From Isoetes engelmannii (taxonomy: Eukaryota; Streptophyta; Lycopodiopsida; Isoetales; Isoetaceae): a stretch of 54,991 bases of DNA. Of the stretch, positions 44,776-54,924 are shown piece after piece. The notes below the pieces were generated by a model. It searched no databases and had not been told where the DNA came from. It was given only the letters and a program-made list of their open reading frames with translations. The position numbers and the translations under genes were made by a program. Within the stretch, counting starts at the first letter, position 1, and each line of letters starts with the position of its first letter. The DNA is taken from positions 1 through 54,991 of the forward strand of contig JAANSK020263715.1 of NCBI GenBank assembly GCA_011763485.2, in the 5' to 3' direction.

Positions 44776-45898
44776 GAAAGTGAGGCAGGGACACTAGACA
44801 GTTCTGTAAGCGCCAAAAGTCATGTTTTTCCTTTACGGTTTTGCTGCTAAGAACCTACAAAGATTCTAAAATGATAAAATCCCACATACCTTAAACCCAC
44901 CGACAACTTGTTGGTCAAATCAGCCCCTAAGATTCCAACCAAGACTCCAGCCACTTCAGGGGCCTCCAGGACGCAGCAAGAATGTTAAAGAGGGCCGAAT
45001 CCAGCTGTTGACACCGATCCTGGCTGCAAAAAATCTAAAACCTGATTAGGTTCGGAAGGGTCTCTGGCGAACCTGTTGAAAAGGGCCAATAGTTTCACCA
45101 GGTTTGGATGAAGGAGCTTTGCCTCTGCCGACTATAGACGCTATCGTTGCCAATCAAACCTTCATTGTTCTATCAATCAAAACAACATAGACAAATGAGG
45201 TGTCGGAACCTGTAAATATGAAGTGCAAAAAGGATAAATATTACAAAGAAAGCTACTGTAAGACCGCCAAAGTGCAGATGCATATACCTTGAGCGTTTTG
45301 CCCTTCTCAAAACTTAATGCTTCAACAGAAAAGTGAGGCAGGGAACCACAGAAAAGTGAGGCAGGGAACCTAGACAGTTTAGTAAGTGCCAAGAGTTATG
45401 TTTTACCTTTATGGTTTTGCTGCTAAGAATCTACAAAGGTTATAAAATAACAAACTCCTACATACCTTAAACCCACTGGAAACTTGTTGGTCAAATCAGC
45501 CGCTAAGATTCCAACCAAGACTCCAGCCACTCCAGGGGTCTCCAGGATGCAGCAAGAATGTTAAAGAGGGCCGAATCCAGCTGTAGACACAAGTCCTGGC
45601 TGCAAAACTCTAAAACCTGATTAGGTTTGGAAGGATCTCTGGCGAACCCGATTGAGAGGGCCAATAGCTTCACCAGGTTTCGACTAAGGAGCTTTACCTC
45701 TGCTGAGCATAGATGCCATCGTTGCCAAGCAAACCTTCATTGTTCTATCAATCAATACAACATAGACAAATGAGGCATCCGAACCTGTAAATATGAAGTG
45801 CAAAAAAGATAAATATTACAAAGAAAGCTACTATAAGACCGCCAAAGTGCAGATCATATACCTTGAGCTTTTGCCCTTCCTAAAACTTGATGCTTCAA
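44776..45898. repeat. ~575-bp tandem duplication
   Basis: Copy 1 (44776-45340) and copy 2 (45352-45898) are very similar along their whole length. A further 20-bp local duplication ('aaaagtgaggcagggaa') lies at the junction. Both copies hold, on the minus strand, splice-like signals: 'ctcaag|gtatat', 'tttacag|gttc' and 'tttaag|gtatg'. They also hold a short frame (SFVYVVLIDRTMKV). A duplicated exon pair of an unrecognised gene is possible, but every frame soon meets stops. Confidence 0.85.
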
Positions 45899-46678
45899 TG
45901 GATTTAAGTGCTGCACTAGGAGCCATATTCACGGGCAGAAACTCAGAGATGTTGGAGCCATATTCAACCTCTTGGAAGCTTCAACTACGGCATATACAGC
46001 ACAAGCCTCTGGGTAATGAAGCAGCTCCAAGCCTGCACAAAATGAACCAAAAAAGAGAAGGGCAAGATAATGCCACGTGTCCTGAGTGAATCATAGCCGT
46101 CCAATTTAAGGCTCGATTCAAAACAGACACACACTAAAACATCTATAATATAAGATCATCTGAAGATTATGATAAGAAAATATGCTTAGGATAAACGATG
46201 AATATGCTAGTAAAACGCACAATACAAAATATACCTATTTTAGTGAATAAAAATCATCCCATGATGCATCCATAACAGAACCACACCAATTAGAGTAGGA
46301 TATAAGATAGTTCTATGTTTTGGAATGCCTGAGTGGCTTCCAAAACATATCAATAAAGCATCTTAAGGCCATAGTTGTAGCAGCTAGCTATCTGATCTGC
46401 TAGCTGCAACAATTATGTGAGCAAACAATCCAACAGACGATGTTATAGATCTCCAGAGTGTAAATAAAACAACCGGCTATACATATATATCATATAAAAA
46501 AGTAGTGAACCGCGTTATCTGCCAATCAACTGGACATATACGACGGATGATTTCTATATCCAGATTAAAATATGGTGCCTTTACTTTATGTGCTGACAGG
46601 CTAGATTGTCCTTGAAAGGCTTCGGGCTTCGTTGTTCTAGTATTTGCGCCTTTTCTTTTGCAAAGTAGAGCAAGAGTT
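45899..46678. other. 3' flank of the heat shock factor gene
   Basis: No gene recognised. The part next to 46678 should hold the heat shock factor 3' untranslated region; 'tgcaaaagaaaagg' follows the stop on the minus strand, but no clear AATAAA was fixed. Confidence 0.35.
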
Positions 46679-47823
46679 TCATAAACTTGAACAGGTATCA
46701 TCATATAGAAAACTCAAGTCTTCCCTAGCCTCCTCATCTTTCTCAGATGTGACCTTCAGGGGCAATGCTTGAAGCTCAGCATCTAAGGCACAAGTAGAAT
46801 TCACACCAGACTGTTCATTTTGCTGATTGTAATAAAATAAATAATCTTCATAACCATCAGATGGCATCCGTCTTTTCATTCTCGATCCTTCAAGAAGCGA
46901 GGTGCTCCCTTCAGAACTAATAAGCAATTCTGAAGAAAAACTTGGATTTCTCATCACTGCTCCTAAGAATGACATCATCTCTTGCTGACATTGCTCTGAA
47001 AATTGCAATCTATGGGCAAACATCTGCTTCTCATTATTAATAACGTTCTCTTGCTCTTTTAATTGTAGCAACTGGCGCATCATAATGTCATTATCATGCA
47101 TCAAAATATCAATCTCATTTTTTAGGTTTAGGCTTCCCGTAGTTATCAACACTTCATTATCTTCAAGAATACACTGCCTTTGCCCTTGAATACAAGATCT
47201 ACGGCGATGAATATGCTTCAGAGCCCATTTTTGGCCACGAAGAAATAGTTCATTAGCAAACTCCCATCGATCTGGATCAACTTTCTTAAATCCCTGCAGA
47301 ACAAGAAACAAGACAAAACAACATTAATACGAACATATGTAACATAAATACCTTTTATGACACCACTCATATGGAACGATCATCAGCCATGACAATTGCA
47401 GCAGCAGATCTAAAAGGACCCAGCACCAAATCGGCAACCTGCTACCAACCTTGCACAGGCAACAGACAATAAAACCTATAAACAAAAAGAACTCACATAA
47501 GTGTGGAGCTGTCTAACAAAGCTTGAAAATTTGTTGTGCTTGAAATGTTTTGGAAGTAATTCGTTAGAGAATCTCACAATGTCCAACACAATGAAGCTGT
47601 TGTCAGTGTTGCTCCAGCAAATAACTGGATCGGATTCAGGATCATCTACCATATCATATGTTTTACTCAAAAAAGGAGGGGGCAGCATACCATGCAGAGC
47701 TTCTACCACAGGAGTGGAAGCCCTGACGTTTTCCAATGAGAGACCATGTTGCTCTGCGCTTTGAATGGGCGAATGCATTTTCCCCCATTCTTCTGCTAAT
47801 CCTGAGTTATTCATTGCCGCCAT
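46679..47823 (-). CDS. Class A heat shock transcription factor, two exons
   Basis: Exons are 47823-47497 and 47293-46679, with a GT-AG intron of 203 bp in phase 0, giving 313 aa. The intron sits after VRQLHTY and before [12 protein letters not shown], the place where plant Hsf genes keep it. Residues about 48-141 are the winged-helix DNA-binding domain ([29 protein letters not shown]). Residues about 165-225 form the HR-A/B trimer coil with the longer class A spacing ([33 protein letters not shown]). A basic patch RMKRR at 248-252 suits nuclear import, and EDLSFLYDD near the end resembles an AHA activation motif. It is short for class A but unbroken. The protein should bind heat shock elements in the nucleus as a trimer. 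The start is the first ATG of two close ones. Confidence 0.93.
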
Positions 47824-48030
47824 AGTTGAAATATGTAATATGCTTGCAGAATAAAATATGGAGATAATGCACTACAAGCAGAACAGAAAAGAAGAAATAA
47901 CCAGATAGAGAGCTTAGTGATGATCCTGAACCCTTCTTGTATAGAATTCCGCCATCGCCACAAAAGCTGCAACGAATTTTCAGCGAATGATTTGAACTGA
48001 ACTGTCAAAATGCAGAAGACCATATTGTTG

Positions 48031-48040
48031 ATAATATATA
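48031..48040 (-). promoter_or_regulatory. TATA box of the heat shock factor gene
   Basis: The minus strand reads TATATATTAT about 210 bases upstream of the start codon. It would place transcription start near 48005 and leave a leader of roughly 180 bases. Confidence 0.45.
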
Positions 48041-48091
48041 ATTCGGCGGCACAATGAATCCGGAGTTATCATGCCGAATCTGGTGTTATCT

Positions 48092-48111
48092 AGAAGGACG
48101 GAGAATGTTCC
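48092..48111. promoter_or_regulatory. Heat-shock-element-like site upstream of the Hsf gene
   Basis: Read in 5-base units on the plus strand: aGAAg, gacgg, aGAAt, gTTCc. Three of four units fit nGAAn or nTTCn, and the core GAATGTTC is a perfect inverted pair. It lies about 50-70 bases upstream of the TATA box. Plant Hsf genes are often under Hsf control, so self-regulation is plausible; the binding itself is inference. Confidence 0.4.
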
Positions 48112-48150
48112 GCAACGTGTCCACAAGAAGTTTTTAAAGGTCAATTTATA

Positions 48151-48720
48151 TTATATTTGAAATAAAAAATTACACGTGTATGCCAAACAAGTGATATCAT
48201 GTACCCACACAACATAGATGTTTACGTAGGTTTCATGGGCCTGAGACGCCCATTCCTCCTGTTCAAATGCGGCCAAGCATTGTCGTATCTTGTGTTTTAC
48301 AGACGGCCACAAATTAATTGAATCATCGTATTCTTGAGAGAGAACTACTTTCCGTCGTCTCTTCCATATTAGCCATACCAAGCACCCTTTACAGTGGTTC
48401 ACTGCAATTTTCTTATTAGATGGCCATGAAGCGGGATATAAGCCTAACAAAATCTCTTTTTCTGACACTGGCGCTTCAGATACTTCTCGCAATTTATTCC
48501 AGAGTGGATGAATTTCCTTACACTGAATGAAACAGTGCTCAATCGTCTCCTCTGTCTGGCCACACATTGGACAACTTGATGAGATATCATGCTTGAATTT
48601 ACTAACCACCGAGTTAACCCTTACTACCCTGTGTAAAATCTGCCACAACAGTGTACACACTTTGGGCGGTACATGACTCTTCCAGACCCACTTTCACATC
48701 CTAGCAACCTGATTTCTTTC
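48151..48720 (-). mobile_element. LINE 3' end (zinc-binding zf-RVT domain)
   Basis: The minus strand gives VWKSHVPPKVCTLLWQILHR, then a CxxC...HCFIQC zinc-binding motif (CPMCGQTEETIEHCFIQC), then a Trp-rich tail (VWLIWKRRRKVVLSQ). This is the domain that follows reverse transcriptase in plant L1-type LINEs. The reverse transcriptase itself is missing, so the copy is 5' truncated; the remaining 169 codons are open. No poly(A) tail was seen at its left end. It lies directly upstream of the Hsf promoter, tail end towards it. Confidence 0.85.
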
Positions 48721-49099
48721 TACAGTTATACCCATTGCGAAGGGAGAGGTTGCAACATTTTGTGTGCCAAGAAGTTATGCCTTAAATCTGTTTTCCCTTT
48801 TTTTAGTACATAATTCTTTTTTTTTATTGAAATTTAGTACGGAATTCTTATGCACGTGGATATTGTGTACCAGGTAGTGCCTGCTCCGGAAGACATTCTG
48901 GCGACTAATTTTTTGTGGTGGCTCCGTCACACGAGGCGGAGGTGCGAGTCCGCCACTCTGGCGGCGCCCGCTAGAAAAATCTCACCGAAATGCTTCCCAA
49001 CTGGCATTATCGGACGTAATGTAGGACCTTTAAATTTCCATTGCCCTTTAGAGTTTGTCGAAGCTTCCTGAGAAATCTCAAGCTTTACGAGACTTTTAC

Positions 49100-49440
49100 C
49101 CCTACTTTATTAGCTCCCAAAATGGGAGCCTTCGATCAGATTAATTCGCAGGTGTGAATCATGGGGTATTCACACCTTTGAATACCCCAATGCTGATGTG
49201 GCAATCCCAGCTCTATTAAAGTGCCTTTTTCTTTGTTTCATGTTGATCTGTTGCACGAATTCTTCTAAGCACGTAAGCATCTTATACACCATGGAAGCAA
49301 GAGGTATTCACACCTGTGAAGACCCTAGTGCCATGTAGACCTTCGTATTCACAAGGTATTCACACATGTGCATACCCCATATTCACACATGTGAATACCT
49401 TTGATCACGAACCCTTGTTTTTGGGGGCCATTACGTTTGC
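49100..49440. repeat. Fold-back (MITE-like) element rich in a 22-bp palindrome
   Basis: The palindromic word 'ggtattcacacNtgtgaatacc' or close variants occurs about four times, at 49171, 49307, 49356 and 49380. The left arm (49120-49220) and the reverse complement of the right arm (49300-49430) share 'gtgtgaatNatggggtat', 'acacNtNtgaatacc' and 'gatca' in the same order. The layout fits a non-autonomous inverted-repeat transposon or a fold-back. No coding frame is present and no target-site duplication was found. Confidence 0.65.
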
Positions 49441-49734
49441 CATTTCTTTTTACACTAGGTTTTGGTGGAAAAGAATGTTCAAATAAAAATAGGGGGTTTT
49501 TTGGGGATTATTTTGGTGCCAAAGCAGTGATCTCTAAAGTATTATAACCCATTAGAACTATTATTACGACTATACCAAACAAAAAAACACCACGTGTGTT
49601 CAAAAACTTTAATCAAAATGAGAGGTTTTTATATGTGGTTGTGTTTTGCCAAACCACTAAACACTAAAAATAAAAAAATAAAAAAAGAAAAGGAGCCCTT
49701 TTAGGGTTACTCTGGTAAGAATGCAGTAGCAAAA

Positions 49735-51650
49735 AGTTGCTCTCAGAAGGTAAGCACATCCATGCCTTCATTCCCAAAGATGGTGCAAGATGATATGTTT
49801 TTGGGAAATCTCCTTGTTGACATGTATCTAAAATGCCATGATCTGTTGGGTGCTAAGCAAGTGTTCAACACAATGCCAAACAGGGAAGTGGTTTCATGGA
49901 CAAACATGATAGCAACATTAGTTCATTATGGTCAGTACTAGGAGGCTATTCAATTTTTTGACAAATGGTAGCTGCTGGAGAGGTTCTTAACACGTTCACC
50001 TTTAGTACAATCATTAATGTCTTGAAAATTGTTCTGATTTGGGAGTCGGAAAGCTTGTCCATGGGCGTATTCTTCTTAGGCGTTATCAAACAGATATCAT
50101 TGTTGGAACTGCCTTGCTTAATATGTATGCTAAGTGCGGTCATGTAGAAGTTGCTCAAAGCATATTTCGCAAGATCCAAGATAAGAATGTTGCTTCATGG
50201 TCAACTATCATAGCAGCATGTGCTAAGCTATGACAGGCAGATGAATCTCTCAGAATATTTAGAGAAATGAAACAGGAAGGCATTGTGCCTAATAAATTCT
50301 GCTTTGTTAACGTGCTTGATGCATGTACTTCATTGGGGGACTTTTCAGAAGGTAAGATGATTCATAATCATACTACTGACAGTGGTTTTGAGGATGATGC
50401 CGTTGCAGGAAATGTTCTTTTTAATTGGAAATGTTCTTGTTAACATGTATGGTAAGTGTGGACGAGTACAAGAGGCCTTGAGTTTTCATAAGATCTGCAA
50501 GAAGAATGTAGTATCATGGAATGCTATGATAGCAAAATATTCTCAAAATAGACAGGATAGACAGTCGCTTCAGTTATTGCGTCGGACATAAAACATAGAC
50601 ATACTACCTGATAAGGTTACTTTCATCACATTCTTGATGCATGTTTAGATTCTACCCTTGCTGTAGCTAAGTTGATTTATGCATTTGCTGCATTACAGGA
50701 TTTGATCTAGATGTTGTTGTAGGGGCTATCTTTCTTATTAACATGTACAACAGACATAGGAGTTTAGAAAGTTTAAAGACAACATTTGGCCTCTGATATC
50801 AAGGCATATTGTGCTTTGGATCGTGATCTTTTCAATATATACACATCATGAAACAAGTATTCCTCCTTTTCAAGCAGATGCAAGGGCATATTTTTCCAAA
50901 TAAAATTATCTTTGCTAGCATTCTTGATGCCTATGAGTACCCTTCAGCTTTAATTGTTGGTATAATGCGTGCATGGATTATAAAGTTTGGATATGAAACA
51001 AACCTTGTAATGGGTATTGCCCTTGTGTACATGTACGGAAGGTTTAAGAGACTGCACAAAGGGTATTTGACAAGATTAATAAAAGGGGTGTAATACTATG
51101 GACATTCTTGATAAGATCATATTCCCAGCATGGCTGCATCAAGAAAGCTTTAAAACTTCGATTGTCATGAATCTAAGCGAAAATAAGGAGAATACATGGA
51201 AAATACATAAGAAATACGCAAGAAATATGGAAAAGTCAGTAAAGAATCTGATATATGATGAAGAATCATGAAGAATCACGAATACAATGGCCCGAAGACA
51301 AGGAGGAACAGAAGACAGATGCCTAGAAGGCTCAAGACTAGCGTTGAACCGGAATGGCCTCCTAGAAGCTGTTGCGCATATGAAGAAGTTGCAAGAGAAT
51401 TTTACTAAGGAAAATAGGTAGCGCACTTGGCAAAGGTATTTGGTTTGCAACTAGCAGGTTGCAAGTTTAAATCTTACCTCGTGAAACTATCTTTTTGTAT
51501 ATGCATGACGACCATATTTGTACATACAACTATAATACCCGTATGGTCGCCACATGGTATGCATACAGATGAAATGATGCCAAACAAAATCACATTTGTT
51601 GTTGTTCTAGATGCTTGTGCCAAACTTAGAAATTTGTTTGCATAAGGTTG
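49735..51650 (+). pseudogene. PPR gene (PLS type), decayed and interrupted
   Basis: Successive PPR motifs are readable across frames: LLVDMYLKCHDLLGAKQVFN with REVVSWTNMIATL; GKLVHGRILLRRYQTDIIVG with LLNMYAKCGHVEVAQSIF and NVASWSTIIAACAKL; REMKQEGIVPNKFCF with VLDACTSLGDFSEGKMIH. Then come VLVNMYGKCGRVQEAL with KKNVVSWNAMIAKYSQN, IFPNKIIFASILDA, and finally MMPNKITFVVVLDACAKL at 51570-51630. Stops follow GQY and CAKL, and several frame changes occur, so it is dead. About 400 bp at 51160-51555 with a tRNA-like head has no PPR text and looks inserted. Such proteins edit organelle RNA. No introns are seen, so it may be a retro-copy. Confidence 0.85.
51160..51555 (+). repeat. Insertion with tRNA-derived SINE head inside the PPR pseudogene
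   Basis: An A box 'tagcgcacttgg' (51419-51430) fits the Pol III consensus with one mismatch. The B box 'agtttaaatct' lies at 51464-51474. Between them is an anticodon-arm-like 'tttggtttgcaactagc'. PPR coding resumes right after the segment, so it was inserted after the PPR gene arose. Exact borders and target-site duplication are not resolved. Confidence 0.6.
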
Positions 51651-51674
51651 AACCATCTAGCAAGTCTAAGCAGT

Positions 51675-52035
51675 TTAGGTCAAATCCATGCAATTCTCGA
51701 TGTAGGTATCCATTTCAAATTTTGCAAGCTCTTGTATCAATCTTTCAGTCTCATATAGAAGAAGAAATTGAGGAGTGCATACACATGCAAATGTCGTCAA
51801 ATCCTGCCACAGAAACGTGATACAAATTAAATGTAAATATAATATAGATAAACTTGTTTTGCATTTGGCCAAATAACAGAAAGTGGAAATTCGGTTATAC
51901 CAAATCAAAGCTTACCGGATCGCGAAATTGCTCGTTAACCTGTTCAATAGAAAGTTTGGTGCTATCAGGTTTGCCCATGATGACATCTTCTCCCTTAGGT
52001 CAAAAACTTGCGTCATCTGATGTGTTGAAATCTTA
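51675..52035 (-). pseudogene. GET3: GET3 ATPase, two-exon fragment
   Basis: Exon-like part one (about 52035-51916) reads GEDVIMGKPDSTKLSIEQVN and EQFRDP, then a donor gtaagc. Part two starts at 51803 after a good acceptor (ctgtggcag) and reads [20 protein letters not shown], then [13 protein letters not shown]. Both match consecutive segments of plant GET3, the cytosolic ATPase that targets tail-anchored proteins (family text: [38 protein letters not shown]). After EMDT the homology stops and a stop codon follows at 51675. The P-loop exon and the C-terminal half are absent from the window. The ~112-bp intron between the parts shows a DNA-level duplication, not a retro-copy. Confidence 0.8.
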
Positions 52036-52039
52036 AGTG

Positions 52040-52900
52040 AGAATATTGTTTGTACAACATCATTGTATAGCATGTATAAGGTACAATTCTAAAACTGAAG
52101 TGAACCAAAAAATAATTGTACTAATGTTTGGTACGCAAAAGTTTCTTACTGTCAACATATCAAACAAAAATCCAGGCTTGGAAGGTTCTCAAAGCTCAAC
52201 TGTAGGATACTCCTAAGATGCAATTATATAAAATTACTTCAAAACATGGGTGATTATACTAAATTGTGAAAAAGAACCTATGCTAGTAATCACTGGTTAT
52301 CCACAAGCATCTGCCTTTTTTTGTTTTCAAGTATCCAGTTTACCTCACATATGCCTATGCATGTTTCCTTAAATAGGTTATTGGATCCACATCTCCCTCC
52401 CTTACGTCAATCTTTCCTTTTCTCATCACTTCCAAAAGGGAAGCATGAATTATATGGTTTGCTCTGTTCAAGTCATGGGTTTTATAGCCTACCTCAGCAA
52501 GAACAATAAAATCTAAGGTCGAAGATGACTTTAGTATTAGAAAATGCATTCAATAAATGTACTGATGTATATGTGGCAATACGGATTCCACATCACTCTC
52601 AATGCACTCCTAGTATTAGATAAGGGTGCCGAAACAAGCAGCTCCATTACACCACATTTTCCACCTTCACAACATTAGCATCTTATTTCCGATTTTTTGC
52701 AGAAGACAAAATCAGACAAAAAGAAACGAGACGAAAGCATACAATATACTACACATACTGATGACATCAGAAATGTTCTGAAGGAAGACAATCCCAATGT
52801 TTGGACGCACACTATACCTTTTAGTGCTGTTGTTTTGATATGCACAACATGTTTGATGACTCTCTCAGGTCAAGATGGACAAGAAACATACTATAACATA
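52040..52900. other. Stretch without a recognised gene
   Basis: Frames at 52549-52355 (-) and 52697-52960 (+) show no family I know. Further GET3 exons were looked for on the minus strand and not found. Confidence 0.35.
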
Positions 52901-52901
52901 A

Positions 52902-53096
52902 TCACAAGACCCTCCTACACCCCTGGTAAGCATAAACTGCAAGCATGGACATCTGTGTAACAACATATTGCTTCTTCATTGTCTGAAATATATCCAATGC
53001 AATGTCCAAACTGCCACATGTTCCATGCATATACACTATAGCATTGCCTACTACAATGTCTAACTCTGACCGGTTTGCAACAACATACGCAAGCAT
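52902..53096 (-). pseudogene. PPR fragment, about two motifs
   Basis: The frame gives AYVVANRSELDIVVGNAIVY, MHGTCGSLDIALDIFQTM and KKQYVVTQMSMLAVYAYQG. These are degenerate forms of the PPR pattern 'VGNALVxMYxKCGSLDxAxxVFxxMxxKxVVxWxxMIxAYAQxG'. Both ends stop abruptly, so this is an isolated fragment. Confidence 0.75.
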
Positions 53097-53110
53097 ACGT
53101 TTACTCTGGA

Positions 53111-53300
53111 CTAGATGGCTTTAGCCGTTGCTGCTTTCGTGGCATTTTCCGTTATTTTTTTTGTGGTCTCAGCCATTACTGCTTTTGTGGGTGGCTTCGT
53201 GCTGCATTCCGTGGAGGCATCCGTTACTCTTTTCGTGGCTGCTGCCTCTGTGTTATCTGTTACTTCTTCCGTGGCCGGCTCCGTGCTGCATTCCATTGCA
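53111..53300. repeat. Degenerate ~15-30-bp minisatellite
   Basis: Words such as 'ttccgtgg', 'ttcgtggctgctgc' and 'ctccgtgctgcattcc' recur. Both strands are open here as a by-product: Thr/Glu/Ala-rich on minus and Val/Ala-rich on plus. No gene is claimed. Confidence 0.65.
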
Positions 53301-53344
53301 AGCTCCTTCCTATTTATTGCCTTCTAGATGTGGAATCTGTGGCT

Positions 53345-54920
53345 TGGCATCCTCTATATAACATTGACGAGGCGTCAATGTTAACAATGGGTCGTTTCCC
53401 CAGTCCGAATTAGCTATCCTATCCCTAGATCCGGCCTCCTGATATAAATTCGAAAGGGCCAGACTGTTCAAGCGATCAGAAAGGGAAATTTTCCCTTTAG
53501 GAGCTCTCAGCCAATCATGTTCTGCCACCTAAGCATTTAAGTTCCAATGGTTCCTAGTTAAAAGGTCTCCCATTATAATTTCATTTAATTAACATGTTAA
53601 GATACGAAACAAACGCTAATTAAAAATACCCCATTACTGCCCCTAAGCAGTATTCTCCCTTGGAGCATTTCCAGGCCACCCAATGGCATTTTCAAGGCCA
53701 ACTTCCTAACTGTCGCCCCTAGGCAGTCTCACAGCCTTTAAAACTATAACAGATGGAGCACAAATACAAACAGTCAATTGTCACACCATTGAGCGTGGAT
53801 CTCATTCTAGGTTTACAAATTTGCAAGGTACATAAACTAAAATTCTTCTTAGACTCGCCTCCTCTTTCTGGATGAGTCTTATGGCAGACCTTCTTCATAT
53901 CTTCCATTAGAAGAACCCTAATGATAAATAGCCTAGTTTCAAGCAGTAATTACGCTAATGATAAGAAACAAAAATGAACTAAAGTCATAAAGCTCTGTAT
54001 TTAAGGAAAATGAATGCAAACAAATTACAAAGAGGTAAACATGTCAAAGAAACGAAGCTACACAAAAAAATTAGGCAATCACATGATTGAAGGAGCAAAC
54101 AAAAGGATACAAAACTTGATAGTTCCTCCGCTTGCGGGATCAAACTCCATGCGGTCGTCGGTGAAGAAATAGACTGAACCGGTCAAAACAATAGTTTAAC
54201 AGGTTGAAACGTGTGCATGAAAAGAAGGAAAACAAATTACACAAAGGTCAAACACACTCAAGATGGAAAACAACTGGCACGTGACTTTTCCAAACAAAAA
54301 AAAAAATAAAAAAATGAGTATATTCAAGAATTTTCAGCCCAGCAAAGGAAGTAGGGGTTTGTAAGCAATCCAAGAAGATAGGATGTAAACATTAGGGTTT
54401 TTTTAAGATTACATAAGGGTCATCAAAACATGTCAACTAAGCCAAATGAAGACAAATGAACTACCAATTAGAAATCAGAGCCTGAAGGGTCACAGTAAGC
54501 AAAACAGTTATAACTAATTCTTTGACTCACATTTTCTAGCATAAGTCTTGTTAGAAAACTCCAAATGAACTCTTATTTAGTGCAATAGATAGATTTCATT
54601 GAGATCTTTTCAAATTTGAGTGCTTTGCATATATTTTACAAAACTCTAAAAAAATGTTATTTATAACACTTTTTACTATCATGTAGGGTTAAAAGATATG
54701 CAAACCACCTAAAAAGATCTTAATGAGATCTATCTGTTGCACCAAACAAAGACTCTTGGGTTTTTTCTTATCAAATGATACGTTAGAAAATTTGATCCAT
54801 TGAGTTAGTTATAACTGTTTTTGCTGACTGGATCATCAATTCTATTTTCTAATTAGTGATTGACATAACTTGGTCAACATCTCTTAGAAAGATCTTTTAT
54901 GGTCTCAAAAAAATCATAAC
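53345..54920. other. Long stretch without a recognised gene
   Basis: AT-rich DNA with no frame above 75 codons that looks coding. The two sides of about 54585-54735 repeat 'agatctttt' and 'gatctatctgttgcacc'-like words in opposite sense ('tgcaatagatagatttcatt' against 'taatgagatctatctgttgca'), a weak inverted repeat. Confidence 0.35.
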
Positions 54921-54924
54921 TGTC

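Noticed and set aside
53111-53300. Thr/Ala/Glu-rich frame on minus and Val/Ala-rich frame on plus
   Set aside because: Both arise from the same degenerate minisatellite; open frames on both strands are expected from its repeat length.
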